From contig JAHEAZ010000003.1 in the NCBI GenBank assembly GCA_024642505.1, forward strand, positions 56,583 through 120,582: a stretch of DNA of 64,000 bases. The letters run 5' to 3'. The stretch's first letter is position 1; every line of letters starts with the position of its first letter. The translations under genes and the position numbers were made by a program. Below the pieces are notes generated by a model. The model was not told the origin of the DNA. It worked only from the letters and a program-made list of their open reading frames with translations, and searched no databases. Shown in pieces: positions 35,342 to 44,552 of the stretch. This DNA is from Gammaproteobacteria bacterium. Its GTDB lineage: Bacteria > Pseudomonadota > Gammaproteobacteria > Steroidobacterales > Steroidobacteraceae.

Positions 35342-37000
35342 ATGCACCCGAGATTGCTGCTCCCCACGGTCGCGCTCGCGGCCGCGACCGGACTTGCGCC
35401 TGCTCAGGCCAGCGCGGTGGCCTGCACCGCGGGCGACGCCGATTTTCATGCGCGCGTGGGAGAACTGGCCCTGGCGAGGGGCGACTGGCCGCTTGCGGGG
35501 ACCGCTTTCGCCTGCGCAGCCTGGTCCTCGACCGACGCCGCGATCGCGGAACACGCCACGCGTGTTGCTTTCGAAAACAGCCAGTTCGGCTCCGCCGCCC
35601 GCAGTGCCCGACGCTGGCTGGAGTTGCAGCCAGAGCGTGAGGAAGCGCTGCGTTTCCTGGCTACGAGCCTGCTCAAGCAGCACCAGAATGCCGCAGCTGC
35701 GGAGCAGTTCGCGATCATCCTGGACGCGGCCTACCAGGATCGTGCCCAGGGATACCTGGCGCTGCTCGGCACCCTGTCGGCGGAAGCCAACGACACCGGT
35801 GCCGCATGGGTCCTGGAACAGCTCGCCGCGGCCGATCCCGGCCTGGCCGAAGCACAGTACGCACGCAGCGTCCTCTGGCAGCAGGCGGAACATGGAACGC
35901 GTGCGCTTGAGGCGGCCCGCCGCGCCCTGGAACTCAGGCCAGGGTGGCGCATGGCCGAGCTTGCCGAGGTGCGCGCCCTGCTGTTACTGGGGCAAACCGC
36001 GGAGGGCCTGGCCCGGTCCGGCGAGCTGGCGGTCGACGACGACCCGCTGACGCGACTCAACCACGCCTGGTTGCTGGCGGGTGCGGGCCGCGAGGAGGCA
36101 GCCATACGGGCTTTCGAGGAACTGCGCCGTAGCCAGGTCGCCACCGCGCAGGTCCTGGAGGGCCTCGGGTCAATCGCTTTTGCCCGCCGCGACTACGAAG
36201 CGGCCGGCCGTTACTTCACGGAGCTGGCGCAGGGCTCGCGCGGCGACGAAACCGCCCTGGCCTACCTGGGGCTGATCGCGGACAGGCAGGGTGATCAGTC
36301 GCTGGCGATCCGCTACCTGGAACGCGTCAGCACCGGGCCGCGCGCCGTGGCCTCACAACTCAAGGCTCACGAACTCACCACCAGGCTTGGCGCCGTCGAA
36401 CGTGCCGAGTTGCAGCTCGACGATTTCATCGATCAGTCCCCGGGCAGTGGGCGCGACGTTGTCGTAGGCCGCGCCGGCCAGCTGGCTGACGGCGGCAGTT
36501 CCGCGGAGGGCGTGGCGCTGATGAAACGGGCGAGCGAGCTGTATCCGGATGATGACGACTTGCGGCTGGCGCAGGCGTTCCTGCTCGAGAAGGTCGATCG
36601 CGTTCCCGAGGCGGTGGCGCTGATGCGTGAGGTGCTGAAGCGCAGGCCCGAGGATCCGACGGCCCTGAATTCCCTGGGCTATACGCTGGTAGATCGCACC
36701 CGCCGCACCCGCGAGGGCTACGATCTCATCCTGCGCGCCTTGGCTTTGAAGCCCGACAGCTACGCCATCATGGACTCGGCCGGCTGGGCGCTGTTCCGGC
36801 TCAAGCGTAGCGCCGAAGCCCTGCAGTGGCTCGAGCGTGCCTGGGCGCGTTCCGAGGATCCAGAGGTTGCCGCGCACCTCGGAGAAGTGCTGTGGGCGGA
36901 GGGACGCCAGGACGAGGCGAGGCAGCTCTGGAATGAAGCCCTCGCCGATGCCCCCGAAAATCGCTCGCTGCTGCGTACGCTGGAGCGTCACCCGCGGTGA
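35342..37000 (+). CDS. Secreted tetratricopeptide-repeat protein upstream of lolB
   Basis: A 552-residue protein with a signal peptide (about 1-25, cleavage near AQASA). Helical TPR-like repeats run from about residue 35 to the end; the clearest lie in the C-terminal third, where PEDPTALNSLGYTL and PDSYAIMDSAGWALF are typical TPR helices. Its function is not established. A homologous TPR gene occupies this position in Pseudomonas (between hemA and lolB), which suggests an envelope scaffolding role tied to lipoprotein traffic; that is inference. It ends four bases before lolB. Confidence 0.85.
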   Translation: MHPRLLLPTVALAAATGLAPAQASAVACTAGDADFHARVGELALARGDWPLAGTAFACAAWSSTDAAIAEHATRVAFENSQFGSAARSARRWLELQPEREEALRFLATSLLKQHQNAAAAEQFAIILDAAYQDRAQGYLALLGTLSAEANDTGAAWVLEQLAAADPGLAEAQYARSVLWQQAEHGTRALEAARRALELRPGWRMAELAEVRALLLLGQTAEGLARSGELAVDDDPLTRLNHAWLLAGAGREEAAIRAFEELRRSQVATAQVLEGLGSIAFARRDYEAAGRYFTELAQGSRGDETALAYLGLIADRQGDQSLAIRYLERVSTGPRAVASQLKAHELTTRLGAVERAELQLDDFIDQSPGSGRDVVVGRAGQLADGGSSAEGVALMKRASELYPDDDDLRLAQAFLLEKVDRVPEAVALMREVLKRRPEDPTALNSLGYTLVDRTRRTREGYDLILRALALKPDSYAIMDSAGWALFRLKRSAEALQWLERAWARSEDPEVAAHLGEVLWAEGRQDEARQLWNEALADAPENRSLLRTLERHPR

Positions 37001-37004
37001 TCAC

Positions 37005-37583
37005 ATGCGACGGGCAGTATTCATACTGATCCTGGCGGTGGCCGGCTGTGCGACCGCGCCGCGCTCGCCCGAACTTGTCGATTGGCCACAACGCCAGGCG
37101 GAGCTCCTTGCGCTGCAGGGCTGGAGGATGACGGGGCGGGTCGCCGTGTCGGTGGACGGGCAGGGTGCGTCGGCGAGCGTTGACTGGCGCCAGGTTGGCG
37201 ATACCAGCAGCCTGGCGGTGAGCGGTCCGCTCGGAGTGGGCGCCTTGCGGGCGGTTCTGGACCCGGACGGGCTGAGCCTGGAGGATGGCAGCGGCGTACG
37301 AGTAGCTGATGATGACGCGGTGCTGGTGCTGGCTGAGCGTCTCGGAACGGACATACCGCTTGCTGCATTGCGCTACTGGGTGCTGGGCATGCCGGCGCCG
37401 GGGATACCGGCAGACGAGATCTTCGGACCTGATGGTCGCCCGGCCAGCTTCGCCCAGGCCGGCTGGCAGGTCGACATCGCCCGCTACGCGGCGACGGGTC
37501 GCGGTTTGCCAATGCGCTTGACCGCGGTTCGTGACGGCGCCCGTCTCAAGCTGGCGGTGAGTCGCTGGGAGCTGGGCCAGTGA
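37005..37583 (+). CDS. lolB: Outer-membrane lipoprotein receptor LolB
   Basis: LolB takes lipoproteins from the periplasmic carrier LolA and inserts them into the outer membrane. The 192-residue protein has a lipobox (LAVAGC, C15) and the LolB beta-barrel pattern: LQGWRMTGRVAVSVDGQG, the strand SLAVSGPLGVGALR and the late LPMRLTAVRDGARLKLAV. I chose ATG 37005 directly before the signal peptide. The gene overlaps ispE by one base (TGATG). Confidence 0.92.
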   Translation: MRRAVFILILAVAGCATAPRSPELVDWPQRQAELLALQGWRMTGRVAVSVDGQGASASVDWRQVGDTSSLAVSGPLGVGALRAVLDPDGLSLEDGSGVRVADDDAVLVLAERLGTDIPLAALRYWVLGMPAPGIPADEIFGPDGRPASFAQAGWQVDIARYAATGRGLPMRLTAVRDGARLKLAVSRWELGQ

Positions 37584-38449
37584 TGTCACGGGAATGGCCG
37601 GCGCCGGCCAAGCTGAACCTGTTCCTGCAGGTCACGGGTCGCCGGGCGGATGGCTATCATGAGCTGCAGACCGCCTTCCAGATCATCGACTTGTGCGATT
37701 CGCTGGATTTCGACACCTGTGCCGATGGCGTGGTGAGGCGTGGCACCGGCAGCCCCCAGGTCGACCCCTCGCAAGACCTGACTGTGCTTGCCGCAAACCT
37801 GCTCAAGCGGCACACCGGGTCGCGCCAGGGGGCCTGTATCGCCATACGTAAGCGGATCCCGCTGCAGGGCGGCATGGGGGGCGGGAGCTCCGACGCGGCG
37901 ACGACGCTGGTGGCGTTGAACGAGCTGTGGGGAACGGGGCTCGAAACTGACGAACTGGCAACGCTCGGATCCCAACTCGGCGCCGATGTGCCCGTCTTCG
38001 TCAGGGGGCGCTCGGCCTGGGGGGAGGGGGTGGGAGAGCGACTGACGCCAATCGAGCTGCCGGAGAGGTGGTTTGCGGTCATTTGGCCGGGAGTCGCGGT
38101 CAGCACGGCGGAGATATTTCAGGCCCCTGAATTGACACGAAATTCCCCCAAGACCACAATTCGCGGTTTCCTGCAGACAGGCGGCCGCAACGACTGCGAA
38201 CCCGTGGTCACCGCGCGCTACCCGGAAGTGCGTCGGGCCATGGACTGGCTCGGACGATTCGGGGAGGCGCGCATGACCGGAACGGGTTCCTGCGTGTTCG
38301 CGCCGTTTTTTCGGCAGGATGAGGCCGCAGGGGTGCTCGTTGGCCTGCCTGAAGGCTGGCGGGGTTCGGTGGCCCGTGGACTGGCCGCTTCGCCGTTGCT
38401 CGCGCGGCTCGAGGCCGAGCAGGCCGCCCGGCGGGTCGACCTTGGCTGA
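37583..38449 (+). CDS. ispE: 4-diphosphocytidyl-2-C-methyl-D-erythritol kinase IspE
   Basis: IspE phosphorylates CDP-methylerythritol in the MEP isoprenoid pathway. The 288-residue GHMP kinase shows the start WPAPAKLNLFLQVTGRRADGYHEL, the ATP-binding glycine loop PLQGGMGGGSSDAATTL and the C-terminal MTGTGSCVFA. ATG 37583 overlaps the lolB stop; a GTG one codon upstream is an alternative. The tRNA-Gln gene starts 12 bases after its stop. Confidence 0.96.
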   Translation: MSREWPAPAKLNLFLQVTGRRADGYHELQTAFQIIDLCDSLDFDTCADGVVRRGTGSPQVDPSQDLTVLAANLLKRHTGSRQGACIAIRKRIPLQGGMGGGSSDAATTLVALNELWGTGLETDELATLGSQLGADVPVFVRGRSAWGEGVGERLTPIELPERWFAVIWPGVAVSTAEIFQAPELTRNSPKTTIRGFLQTGGRNDCEPVVTARYPEVRRAMDWLGRFGEARMTGTGSCVFAPFFRQDEAAGVLVGLPEGWRGSVARGLAASPLLARLEAEQAARRVDLG

Positions 38450-38460
38450 CTGATTTGTTT

Positions 38461-38535
38461 TGGGGTGTAGCCAAGTGGTAAGGCAGCGGGTTTTGATCCC
38501 GCCATGCGAAGGTTCGAATCCTTCCACCCCAGCCA
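38461..38535 (+). tRNA. tRNA-Gln (anticodon TTG)
   Basis: The 75-nt sequence folds as a complete cloverleaf. A 7-bp acceptor stem TGGGGTG/CACCCCA starts with U-A, the hallmark of bacterial tRNA-Gln. The anticodon loop is TTTTGAT (38491-38497) with anticodon TTG at 38493-38495, the T-loop is TTCGAAT, and the discriminator G is followed by an encoded CCA. It lies between ispE and prs, as in many gammaproteobacteria. Confidence 0.97.
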
Positions 38536-38582
38536 GTTGATTGCAGAGTCCGGAGGGGCGATCCGGCTCAAGGGAGATAGGC

Positions 38583-39536
38583 GTGGATCACTCCACCATG
38601 GCGGTCTTCTCGGGCAACGCGAACCCTGCGCTGGCGCAGGAGATCGCGCGGCACCTGATGCAGCCGCTGGGCCGCGCATTTGTTGGCCGCTTCAGCGACG
38701 GTGAGACGCAGGTCGAGCTGATGGAAAACGTGCGCGGCCGTGACATCTTTCTGGTGCAGTCGACTTCGCCGCCAGCCAACGACCACCTCATGGAACTGCT
38801 GGTCATGGCCGATGCCTGCCGGCGCGCGTCGGCGCACAGGATCACCGCGGTGATCCCGTATTTTGGTTATGCACGCCAGGATCGCCGGCCGCGGGCGACC
38901 CGCGTGCCGATCACGGCCAAGCTGGTCGCCAACATGATCAAGGGCGCGGGCGTCGATCGCGTACTGACCATCGACCTCCATGCTGACCAGATCCAGGGCT
39001 TTTTCGACATCCCGGTTGACAACGTGTATGCCTCGCCGGTGCTGCTCGGCGACGCCTGGAAGCAGAAATATGACAACATGATCGTTGTCTCGCCGGACGT
39101 GGGCGGTGTCGTGCGCGCCCGGGCGCTCGCGCGACGGCTCGACGACGCGGACCTGGCGATCATCGACAAGCGGCGGCCACGGCCGAACGAGTCGCAGGTA
39201 ATGAACATCATCGGCGACGTCGATGGCAAGGTCTGCGTGCTGATCGACGACCTCGTCGATACCGCTGGTACCTTGTGCATGGCTGCGCAGGCGCTGAAGG
39301 ACCATGGCGCGGAAAGGGTCCTGGCCTACATCACCCATCCAGTGCTGTCGGGCAAGGCCATCGAACGGATCAGCAGTTCGGCGCTCGACGAGCTGGTCGT
39401 TACCGACACCATCCCGCTCAGGAGCGAGGCGCGCAAATGCGACCGCATCCGGGTGCTGTCGGTTGCCGGGCTGCTGGCCGAGACCATGCGTCGCATCCGT
39501 GACGAAGAGTCGGTCAGTTCGCTGTACGTGGATTGA
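38583..39536 (+). CDS. prs: Ribose-phosphate pyrophosphokinase
   Basis: Prs makes PRPP from ribose-5-phosphate and ATP for nucleotide, histidine and tryptophan synthesis. The 317-residue protein has the start [25 protein letters not shown], the ATP-binding [14 protein letters not shown] flexible region and the PRPP-binding [13 protein letters not shown] loop. I chose GTG 38583 because GGGAG lies six bases upstream. An in-frame ATG at 38598 is too far from it. Confidence 0.95.
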   Translation: MDHSTMAVFSGNANPALAQEIARHLMQPLGRAFVGRFSDGETQVELMENVRGRDIFLVQSTSPPANDHLMELLVMADACRRASAHRITAVIPYFGYARQDRRPRATRVPITAKLVANMIKGAGVDRVLTIDLHADQIQGFFDIPVDNVYASPVLLGDAWKQKYDNMIVVSPDVGGVVRARALARRLDDADLAIIDKRRPRPNESQVMNIIGDVDGKVCVLIDDLVDTAGTLCMAAQALKDHGAERVLAYITHPVLSGKAIERISSSALDELVVTDTIPLRSEARKCDRIRVLSVAGLLAETMRRIRDEESVSSLYVD

Positions 39537-39540
39537 GCGT

Positions 39541-39583
39541 GGGGACGGTTTACTTGTTTCACAGAAGAAGGGGGACCGTCCCC
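39541..39583. repeat. GGGGAC(G/C)GTCCCC palindromic repeat after prs
   Basis: GGGGACGGT (39541-39549) pairs with ACCGTCCCC (39575-39583), and GGGGACCGTCCCC (39571-39583) is itself a near-palindrome. It is flanked by AGAAG and CTTTTCT, like other copies. It begins just after the prs stop and may act as a 3'-end hairpin for prs. Confidence 0.65.
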
Positions 39584-39598
39584 TTTTCTGGATTTTCG

Positions 39599-39658
39599 GC
39601 CGCCGGAAGGTCCGGCGGTCATTTGGACGGACACCGCATCCTGGTCGCGGGGCGGTGT
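39599..39658 (+). other. Two stem-loops in the rplY leader
   Basis: A hairpin with 8-bp perfect arms (39600-39607 and 39611-39618) is followed by a second 7-bp stem (39631-39637 with 39652-39658). The rplY ribosome-binding site AGGAG (39668-39672) comes shortly after. Such leader structure could control L25 synthesis, but no known motif is recognised. Confidence 0.4.
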
Positions 39659-39681
39659 TCCATGACTAGGAGTGAACAATC

Positions 39682-40374
39682 ATGAAGACGTCTTTCGAAC
39701 TCGTCGCCGAGTTCCGGGACGACCAGGGCAAGGGTGCGAGCCGCCGCCTGCGTCGTTCCGGCAAGGTCCCGGCGATCCTTTACGGCGGTCACCAGGATGC
39801 CAGCAGCCTGGCCCTTGATCACGCCCGCCTCGTGCTGATGCTCGACAACGAGCGCTTCTATTCGACCATCCTCAGCCTGAACCTGGGCGACAAGAAGCAG
39901 GCCGCAGTGCTCAAGGACCTGCAGCGCCATCCGTACAAGAACCAGGTGCTGCACATCGACTTCCAGCGTGTGCTCGAGGACGAGAAGATCCGCATGCGGA
40001 TACCGTTGCACTTCATCAATGAGGCCATCGCGGTTGGCGTCAAGACGCAAGGTGGGGTCGTTTCCCACCTGCGAAACGATATCGAAGTGTTGTGTCTGCC
40101 AAAGGACCTGCCTGAATTCGTCGAGGTCGACCTGCTGGAACTGGGTCTGGGTCAGCTCATCCATCTCTCCGAGCTGAAGCTGCCCGAAGGTGTCGAGCTG
40201 CCTGAATTGATTCACGGCAACGATTTGCCGGTGGTATCGATTCATGCGCAGCGCGCCGAAGAAGTGGCTCCTGTTGCCGAGGCCGCCCCTGTGGCGGAGG
40301 TGGCGACGCCGGCTGCAGGCGCTGCAGCGGCTGCGGCGCCGGCGGCGGCGGAGCCGGCCAAGGCCAAGAAGTAG
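39682..40374 (+). CDS. rplY: Ribosomal protein bL25 (long Ctc/TL5 form)
   Basis: bL25 binds 5S rRNA in the large subunit. The 230-residue protein is the long form: an N-terminal 5S-binding domain (about 1-95, with GKGASRRLRRSGKVPAILYG) and a C-terminal beta domain (about 96-185). A low-complexity Ala/Pro/Glu tail ending in KAKK follows from about residue 192. A good AGGAG lies nine bases before the ATG. Between prs and pth it keeps the conserved order. Confidence 0.95.
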   Translation: MKTSFELVAEFRDDQGKGASRRLRRSGKVPAILYGGHQDASSLALDHARLVLMLDNERFYSTILSLNLGDKKQAAVLKDLQRHPYKNQVLHIDFQRVLEDEKIRMRIPLHFINEAIAVGVKTQGGVVSHLRNDIEVLCLPKDLPEFVEVDLLELGLGQLIHLSELKLPEGVELPELIHGNDLPVVSIHAQRAEEVAPVAEAAPVAEVATPAAGAAAAAAPAAAEPAKAKK

Positions 40375-40458
40375 GCGAGGTAACGCATGCCCTGACGGTC
40401 GGGTCGCCTGGCAGGGGGACCGGGCCGTCACGGCGGCGTTTGCCGCAAGGCGATCGAC

Positions 40459-41079
40459 ATGCCCGGTCTTCCCATTCGGCTGGTCGTGGGGCTCGGCAAT
40501 CCGGGGCCCGAGTACACGGCTACCCGGCACAACGCCGGATTCTGGTTCGTCGACGAGTTGGCGCAGCGTCATGACGGCCAGTTCAAGCATGAGCGACGCT
40601 ACGGCGGTGAGGCGTGCCGGATCGGCGTGGACGGCTGCGACCTGTGGCTGCTCAAGCCGATGGGCTACATGAATCGCAGTGGCTCGCCGATCCGGGCCCT
40701 GTGCGACTACCTGCAGATTCCATCGGTGGAGGTGCTGGTTGCGCACGATGAACTCGACCTGTCTCCGGGCACCGTGAGGCTGAAGCGAGGCGGCGGCGCC
40801 GGGGGCCACAATGGGCTGAAGGATGCGATCACACATCTCGGCGAGGACTTCTGGCGGTTGCGCTTCGGAATTGGCAGGCCGGTCCATCGCGAAGAAGTCA
40901 TCGGCTATGTTCTGAGGCGCCCGAGTGCCGACGACGAGGCGCAGATCATCGAGGCGGTCGACCTGGCCGCGAAGGAATTTCCACGACTGCTGGCCGAGGG
41001 CGCCGGCAAGGTAATGAACCGGTTGCACACGCGGCCGGTCCCGGCCGACACACCGGTCGACGGCGAGAAGCCGGGCTGA
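40459..41079 (+). CDS. pth: Peptidyl-tRNA hydrolase
   Basis: Pth cleaves peptidyl-tRNA lost from stalled ribosomes. The 206-residue protein has the start [21 protein letters not shown] with the catalytic histidine H24, the [11 protein letters not shown] substrate loop and the HDELDL aspartate motif, then GAGGHNGLK. It is 84 bp downstream of rplY and 25 bp upstream of ychF, a standard arrangement. Confidence 0.96.
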   Translation: MPGLPIRLVVGLGNPGPEYTATRHNAGFWFVDELAQRHDGQFKHERRYGGEACRIGVDGCDLWLLKPMGYMNRSGSPIRALCDYLQIPSVEVLVAHDELDLSPGTVRLKRGGGAGGHNGLKDAITHLGEDFWRLRFGIGRPVHREEVIGYVLRRPSADDEAQIIEAVDLAAKEFPRLLAEGAGKVMNRLHTRPVPADTPVDGEKPG

Positions 41080-41104
41080 GCCCCGGCATCGGAACAGGCA
41101 ATAC

Positions 41105-42196
41105 ATGGCAATCAGGTGCGGCATCGTTGGCCTGCCGAACGTCGGCAAGTCCACGCTCTTCAACGCGCTCACGCGTGCGCAGATCGCGGCGGAAAACTAT
41201 CCGTTCTGCACCATCGACCCGAACATTGGTGTCGTGCCCGTGCCGGACCCGCGGCTTGACGCGTTGGCGGGCATCGCCAAGCCACAAAAGATCCTGCCCA
41301 CGACCGTTGAATTCGTGGACATTGCGGGGCTGGTCGCCGGCGCGTCAAAGGGCGAGGGGCTCGGTAACCAGTTTCTTGCGAACATCCGCGAGACCGACGC
41401 CATTGCGCACGTGGTTCGCTGCTTCGAGAATCCCGACGTGGTGCATGTGTCTGGCAAGGTGGACCCGGTTGCCGACATCGAGATCATCAATACCGAGCTG
41501 GCGCTGGCCGACATGGAGTCGGTCGACAAGGCACGTGTGCGGGCGGACAAGGCCGCCAGGGCCGGCGACAAGGATGCCATGCGCTGGCGCGAGTCGCTGC
41601 AGCGAATGCACAACCACCTGGACGCAGGCAAGCCGATACGCTCGCTCGAATTCGACGAGTTCGAGCAACAGAAGCTCAGGGAGCTGCCGCTGCTGACCGC
41701 GAAGCCCGTCATGTATGTCGCCAACGTGCTCGAGGGCGGCTTTCACGGCAACCCATATCTCGATGCCGTGGGCAGACTGGCCGAGGCCGAGGGAGCGGAA
41801 GTGGTCGCGGTCTGCGCGGCGATCGAGGCTGAGATCGGTCAACTCGACGAGGCGGACCGGGCCGCCTTCCTGGCCGACCTCGGGCTCGAGGAACCGGGTC
41901 TGAACCGTGTCATCCGCGCGGCGTACAAGTTGCTCGGCCTGCTCACCTTCTTCACCGTGGGTCCGAAGGAAGTGCGCGCCTGGACCGTGCATCGTGGCTC
42001 GACTGCGCCGCAGGCCGCCGGTGAGATCCATACCGACTTCGAGCACGGCTTTATCCGGGCCGAGACCATCGCCTACGACGACTTCATTGCCTGCCAGGGC
42101 GAGGCCGCGGCCAGGGACGCCGGCAAGCTCCGGCTCGAAGGCAAGGAGTACGTCGTCAGGGAAGGCGATGTCATGCACTTTCGCTTTAACGTCTGA
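41105..42196 (+). CDS. ychF: Redox-responsive ATPase YchF
   Basis: YchF is an Obg-family P-loop protein that prefers ATP and binds ribosomes; it influences oxidative-stress resistance. The 363-residue protein has the P-loop [14 protein letters not shown], switch [18 protein letters not shown], a helical insert (about 130-200) and the C-terminal TGS domain (about 278-363) ending [10 protein letters not shown]. The YVANVLE segment replaces the GTPase NKxD motif, as expected for this family. Confidence 0.96.
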   Translation: MAIRCGIVGLPNVGKSTLFNALTRAQIAAENYPFCTIDPNIGVVPVPDPRLDALAGIAKPQKILPTTVEFVDIAGLVAGASKGEGLGNQFLANIRETDAIAHVVRCFENPDVVHVSGKVDPVADIEIINTELALADMESVDKARVRADKAARAGDKDAMRWRESLQRMHNHLDAGKPIRSLEFDEFEQQKLRELPLLTAKPVMYVANVLEGGFHGNPYLDAVGRLAEAEGAEVVAVCAAIEAEIGQLDEADRAAFLADLGLEEPGLNRVIRAAYKLLGLLTFFTVGPKEVRAWTVHRGSTAPQAAGEIHTDFEHGFIRAETIAYDDFIACQGEAAARDAGKLRLEGKEYVVREGDVMHFRFNV

Positions 42197-42205
42197 GTCA
42201 GCGTC

Positions 42206-42748
42206 ATGGTCGCCACCAGGATCGCCATGCTGTGCTGTTGCGCCGCGCTGTTGGCCAGCTGCGCGGGGACGCCTGCGGGGGTCGAGCCGGTAGGTGGTTT
42301 CGAGGTGCAGCGCTATCTCGGCACCTGGTACGAGATCGCCCGGCTGGATCATCCGTTCGAGCGAGGGCTTGAGCGCATCACCGCAACCTATGAGCTTCGT
42401 GATGACGGCGGCCTGCGGGTCATCAACCGCGGCTACGACGTTGCCGGGGACGAATGGCGCGAGGCCATCGGCAAGGCTTATTTCGTCGGCTCGCCCGATG
42501 TCGGGCAGCTCAAGGTCTCTTTCTTCGGTCCATTCTACGGCGGCTACAACATCATCAGCCTGGACCAGGAACGCTACGATTGGGTGATGATCTGCGGCCC
42601 CTCGACCGCCTACCTCTGGATCCTGTCCCGTCAGCCCGAGTTGTCGCACGAAGTGCTCGATCGGCTTCGGCAGCTCGCGCAGGGATACGGATTCGACACC
42701 CGCCAGCTGATTTTCGTGGAGCACCGACCTGCCGGTGCCGCGCCCTAG
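42206..42748 (+). CDS. blc: Outer-membrane lipocalin (Blc-like lipoprotein)
   Basis: A 180-residue bacterial lipocalin. The lipobox is LLASC (C19). The lipocalin signature GTWYEIARLDHPFERGL (about residues 38-54) is followed by the barrel strands and YDWVMICGPSTAYLWILSR, and a final RQLIFVEH near the C-terminus. Blc proteins bind lysophospholipids or fatty acids and are usually stress-induced. It sits between ychF and a wax-ester synthase/DGAT-like gene, so a lipid-handling role fits; the link is inference. Confidence 0.92.
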   Translation: MVATRIAMLCCCAALLASCAGTPAGVEPVGGFEVQRYLGTWYEIARLDHPFERGLERITATYELRDDGGLRVINRGYDVAGDEWREAIGKAYFVGSPDVGQLKVSFFGPFYGGYNIISLDQERYDWVMICGPSTAYLWILSRQPELSHEVLDRLRQLAQGYGFDTRQLIFVEHRPAGAAP

Positions 42749-42837
42749 GCGGGAATTCGACCGGCTGCTGGCTGGGCCGTTGCCGGATACACCCCCGGCG
42801 GCGCTAAACTGGTGTCTCGCCAGCAGGAGCCACGGCC

Positions 42838-44352
42838 GTGAAGACCCATCCGCTCAACCCGATCGACATTTCCTGGACGCAGGTCGAGTCGCCTGACACG
42901 CCCGCACACGTCGCGGGACTGATGCCGTTTACCTTGCCCGAGGATGCGCCTCGGGACTACATGCGCGACCTCATGACGGACCTGCGCTCGAGCAAGGAGT
43001 TCATGCCGCCCTGGAACTACTGCCTGCGCGGGCCGGGACTGTCGCATCCGCGGCCGGCGTGGGTGGAGCAGGAGGAGATCGACCTCGAGTATCACGTCCG
43101 GCACTCTGCGCTGCCGAAGCCAGGCGGCGAGCGCGAGCTGGGCCAGCTAGTTGCGCGCCTGCACAGCCAGCCGCTCGACCTGGCGCGCCCGCCCTGGGAA
43201 TTTCACCTCATCGAGGGCCTGGAGCGCGGTCGATTCGCCATCTACCTGAAGATGCATCACTCGCTGATAGACGGAATCAGCGGTGTGCGGCTGCTGACAC
43301 GCTGCATGTCGGAAGATCGCGAGAAAAGCCTGGTGCTGCCCCCATTCTGGAGCCCGAGTCTCGACAAACAGGTTCGCAAGGAGCAGACACCACCGTCGCC
43401 GTTGACACTGGATGGTGTGCTGAAGGCACTGATGGACACGCTCGGTTCCCAGGTGCGCTCGGTGCCGCAACTGGTCAAGGCCTTTACTTCGATGGTCACG
43501 CCGGGCGAAACCGACCCGGCGCTGCAGCTACCGTTCGATGCTCCCAAGTCAGTCATGAATGGGCGGATCCGCGGCCAGCGGCGCGTCGCGACACAGCTGT
43601 TCGAGCTCGAACGGATAAAGTCAGTCGCCAAGTCTGCGGGCTGCACGCTCAACGATGTGGTGCTGGCCATTTGCGGCGGTGCGCTCAGGCGATTCCTGCT
43701 GGCCGAGGACAAGTTGCCGGCCAAGCCACTGACTGCCGGCATTCCGGTGTCGGTTCGCCCTGCCGACGACGAGGGCACCGGCACGCAGGTCACCTTCATC
43801 ATCAGCACGCTCAGCACCGATATCGATGACCCGGTCGAGCGCCTCAAGACCATCGCCGGCTCGACGCATGCCGCCAAGGCACACTTCAGGACGCTGCCAC
43901 GTGATGCCATTACCCAGTACACGATGTTGCTGATGGCGCCGAGCATCGTAGGAATGCTGACGCCGATCGCGGGACGGATCCGGCCGATGTTCAACGTGAC
44001 GGTTTCAAACGTTCCAGGGCCGACGAAACCGTTGTACTTCCGTGGCGCACGGATGGAAGCGAGCTACCCGATCTCGATGATCTTCCATGGCATCGGCCTG
44101 AACATTACCTGCCAGAGTTATGCCGACGTGCTGGCTTTCGCTTTCGTCGGCTGTCGCGACACGCTGCCGCACTTGCAGAACCTGGCCGTATACACTGCCG
44201 AGGCGTTCGACGCGCTGGAAGCGGGACTGAACCGGCCCAAGAAGCTACGGGCCGGGGCAAGAGTCACGCACAAGGCGCCGCGCAAGAAGACGGTGCCGGC
44301 CAAAAGGCGCGCGACCGGATCGCGCCGCAGGACGACGACGCGCAGCAAGTAG
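42838..44352 (+). CDS. Wax ester synthase/diacylglycerol acyltransferase family protein
   Basis: The 504-residue protein belongs to the WS/DGAT family, which joins acyl-CoA to long-chain alcohols or diacylglycerol to form storage wax or triacylglycerol. The catalytic motif is complete: H140-H141-S-L-I-D145-G146 (HHSLIDG). The later AGCTLNDVVLAICGGALR motif and the PLYFRGARMEASYPIS segment are also family marks. The last 35 residues are strongly basic (KAPRKKTVPAKRR and similar) and could bind membranes or nucleic acid. The start is GTG 42838 with AGGAG upstream. The reading frame stays open for 55 codons past its TAG stop. Confidence 0.9.
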   Translation: MKTHPLNPIDISWTQVESPDTPAHVAGLMPFTLPEDAPRDYMRDLMTDLRSSKEFMPPWNYCLRGPGLSHPRPAWVEQEEIDLEYHVRHSALPKPGGERELGQLVARLHSQPLDLARPPWEFHLIEGLERGRFAIYLKMHHSLIDGISGVRLLTRCMSEDREKSLVLPPFWSPSLDKQVRKEQTPPSPLTLDGVLKALMDTLGSQVRSVPQLVKAFTSMVTPGETDPALQLPFDAPKSVMNGRIRGQRRVATQLFELERIKSVAKSAGCTLNDVVLAICGGALRRFLLAEDKLPAKPLTAGIPVSVRPADDEGTGTQVTFIISTLSTDIDDPVERLKTIAGSTHAAKAHFRTLPRDAITQYTMLLMAPSIVGMLTPIAGRIRPMFNVTVSNVPGPTKPLYFRGARMEASYPISMIFHGIGLNITCQSYADVLAFAFVGCRDTLPHLQNLAVYTAEAFDALEAGLNRPKKLRAGARVTHKAPRKKTVPAKRRATGSRRRTTTRSK

Positions 44353-44520
44353 CGTCGTCGTCAATCTTCCAGGCTTCGGCGCCAGGAAAGCCCCGCATCC
44401 GCGGGTAACGTCGCGGCCTTTGCCGGGCATTACCGCGCCGCCCACGAAGGATTCATCGCGGAATATCGCCGCGCCATGGATGCCCTGGCGAGAGAGGGCA
44501 ACTTTCCACCCTGGGAATGA
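44353..44520 (+). pseudogene. In-frame open extension or gene remnant after the acyltransferase
   Basis: After the TAG of the acyltransferase the same frame continues for 55 sense codons to TGA at 44518-44520. The only ATG is at 44476, leaving 14 codons. The predicted peptide looks protein-like, for example HYRAAHEGFIAEYRRAMDAL and a GNFPPWE end. It could be the tail of a decayed gene, a readthrough extension or chance in GC-rich DNA. I do not recognise a family. Confidence 0.3.
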
Positions 44521-44543
44521 CCCCGCCTGTCGTGGCGGGGTCA
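44518..44543. terminator. Hairpin between the acyltransferase region and the S8 protease gene
   Basis: Ten-base perfect arms TGACCCCGCC (44518-44527) and GGCGGGGTCA (44534-44543) flank a six-base loop. The hairpin lies between convergent genes, ten bases before the protease stop codon. The short AT-rich stretch CCTATTTT follows on the plus strand, so it can serve as an intrinsic terminator. Confidence 0.7.
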
Positions 44544-44552
44544 CCCGATTCC

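Noticed and set aside
40300..40370. Ala/Pro-rich repetitive stretch at the end of rplY as a variable-number repeat
   Set aside because: The codons differ from unit to unit and low-complexity tails are normal for long bL25 proteins.
39619..41172. 517-codon minus-strand open frame
   Set aside because: It runs across rplY, pth and the start of ychF in antisense and has no recognisable domain; it is a shadow of those genes.
41345..42724. 459-codon minus-strand open frame over ychF and blc
   Set aside because: It covers two well-supported genes in antisense and resembles no protein family.
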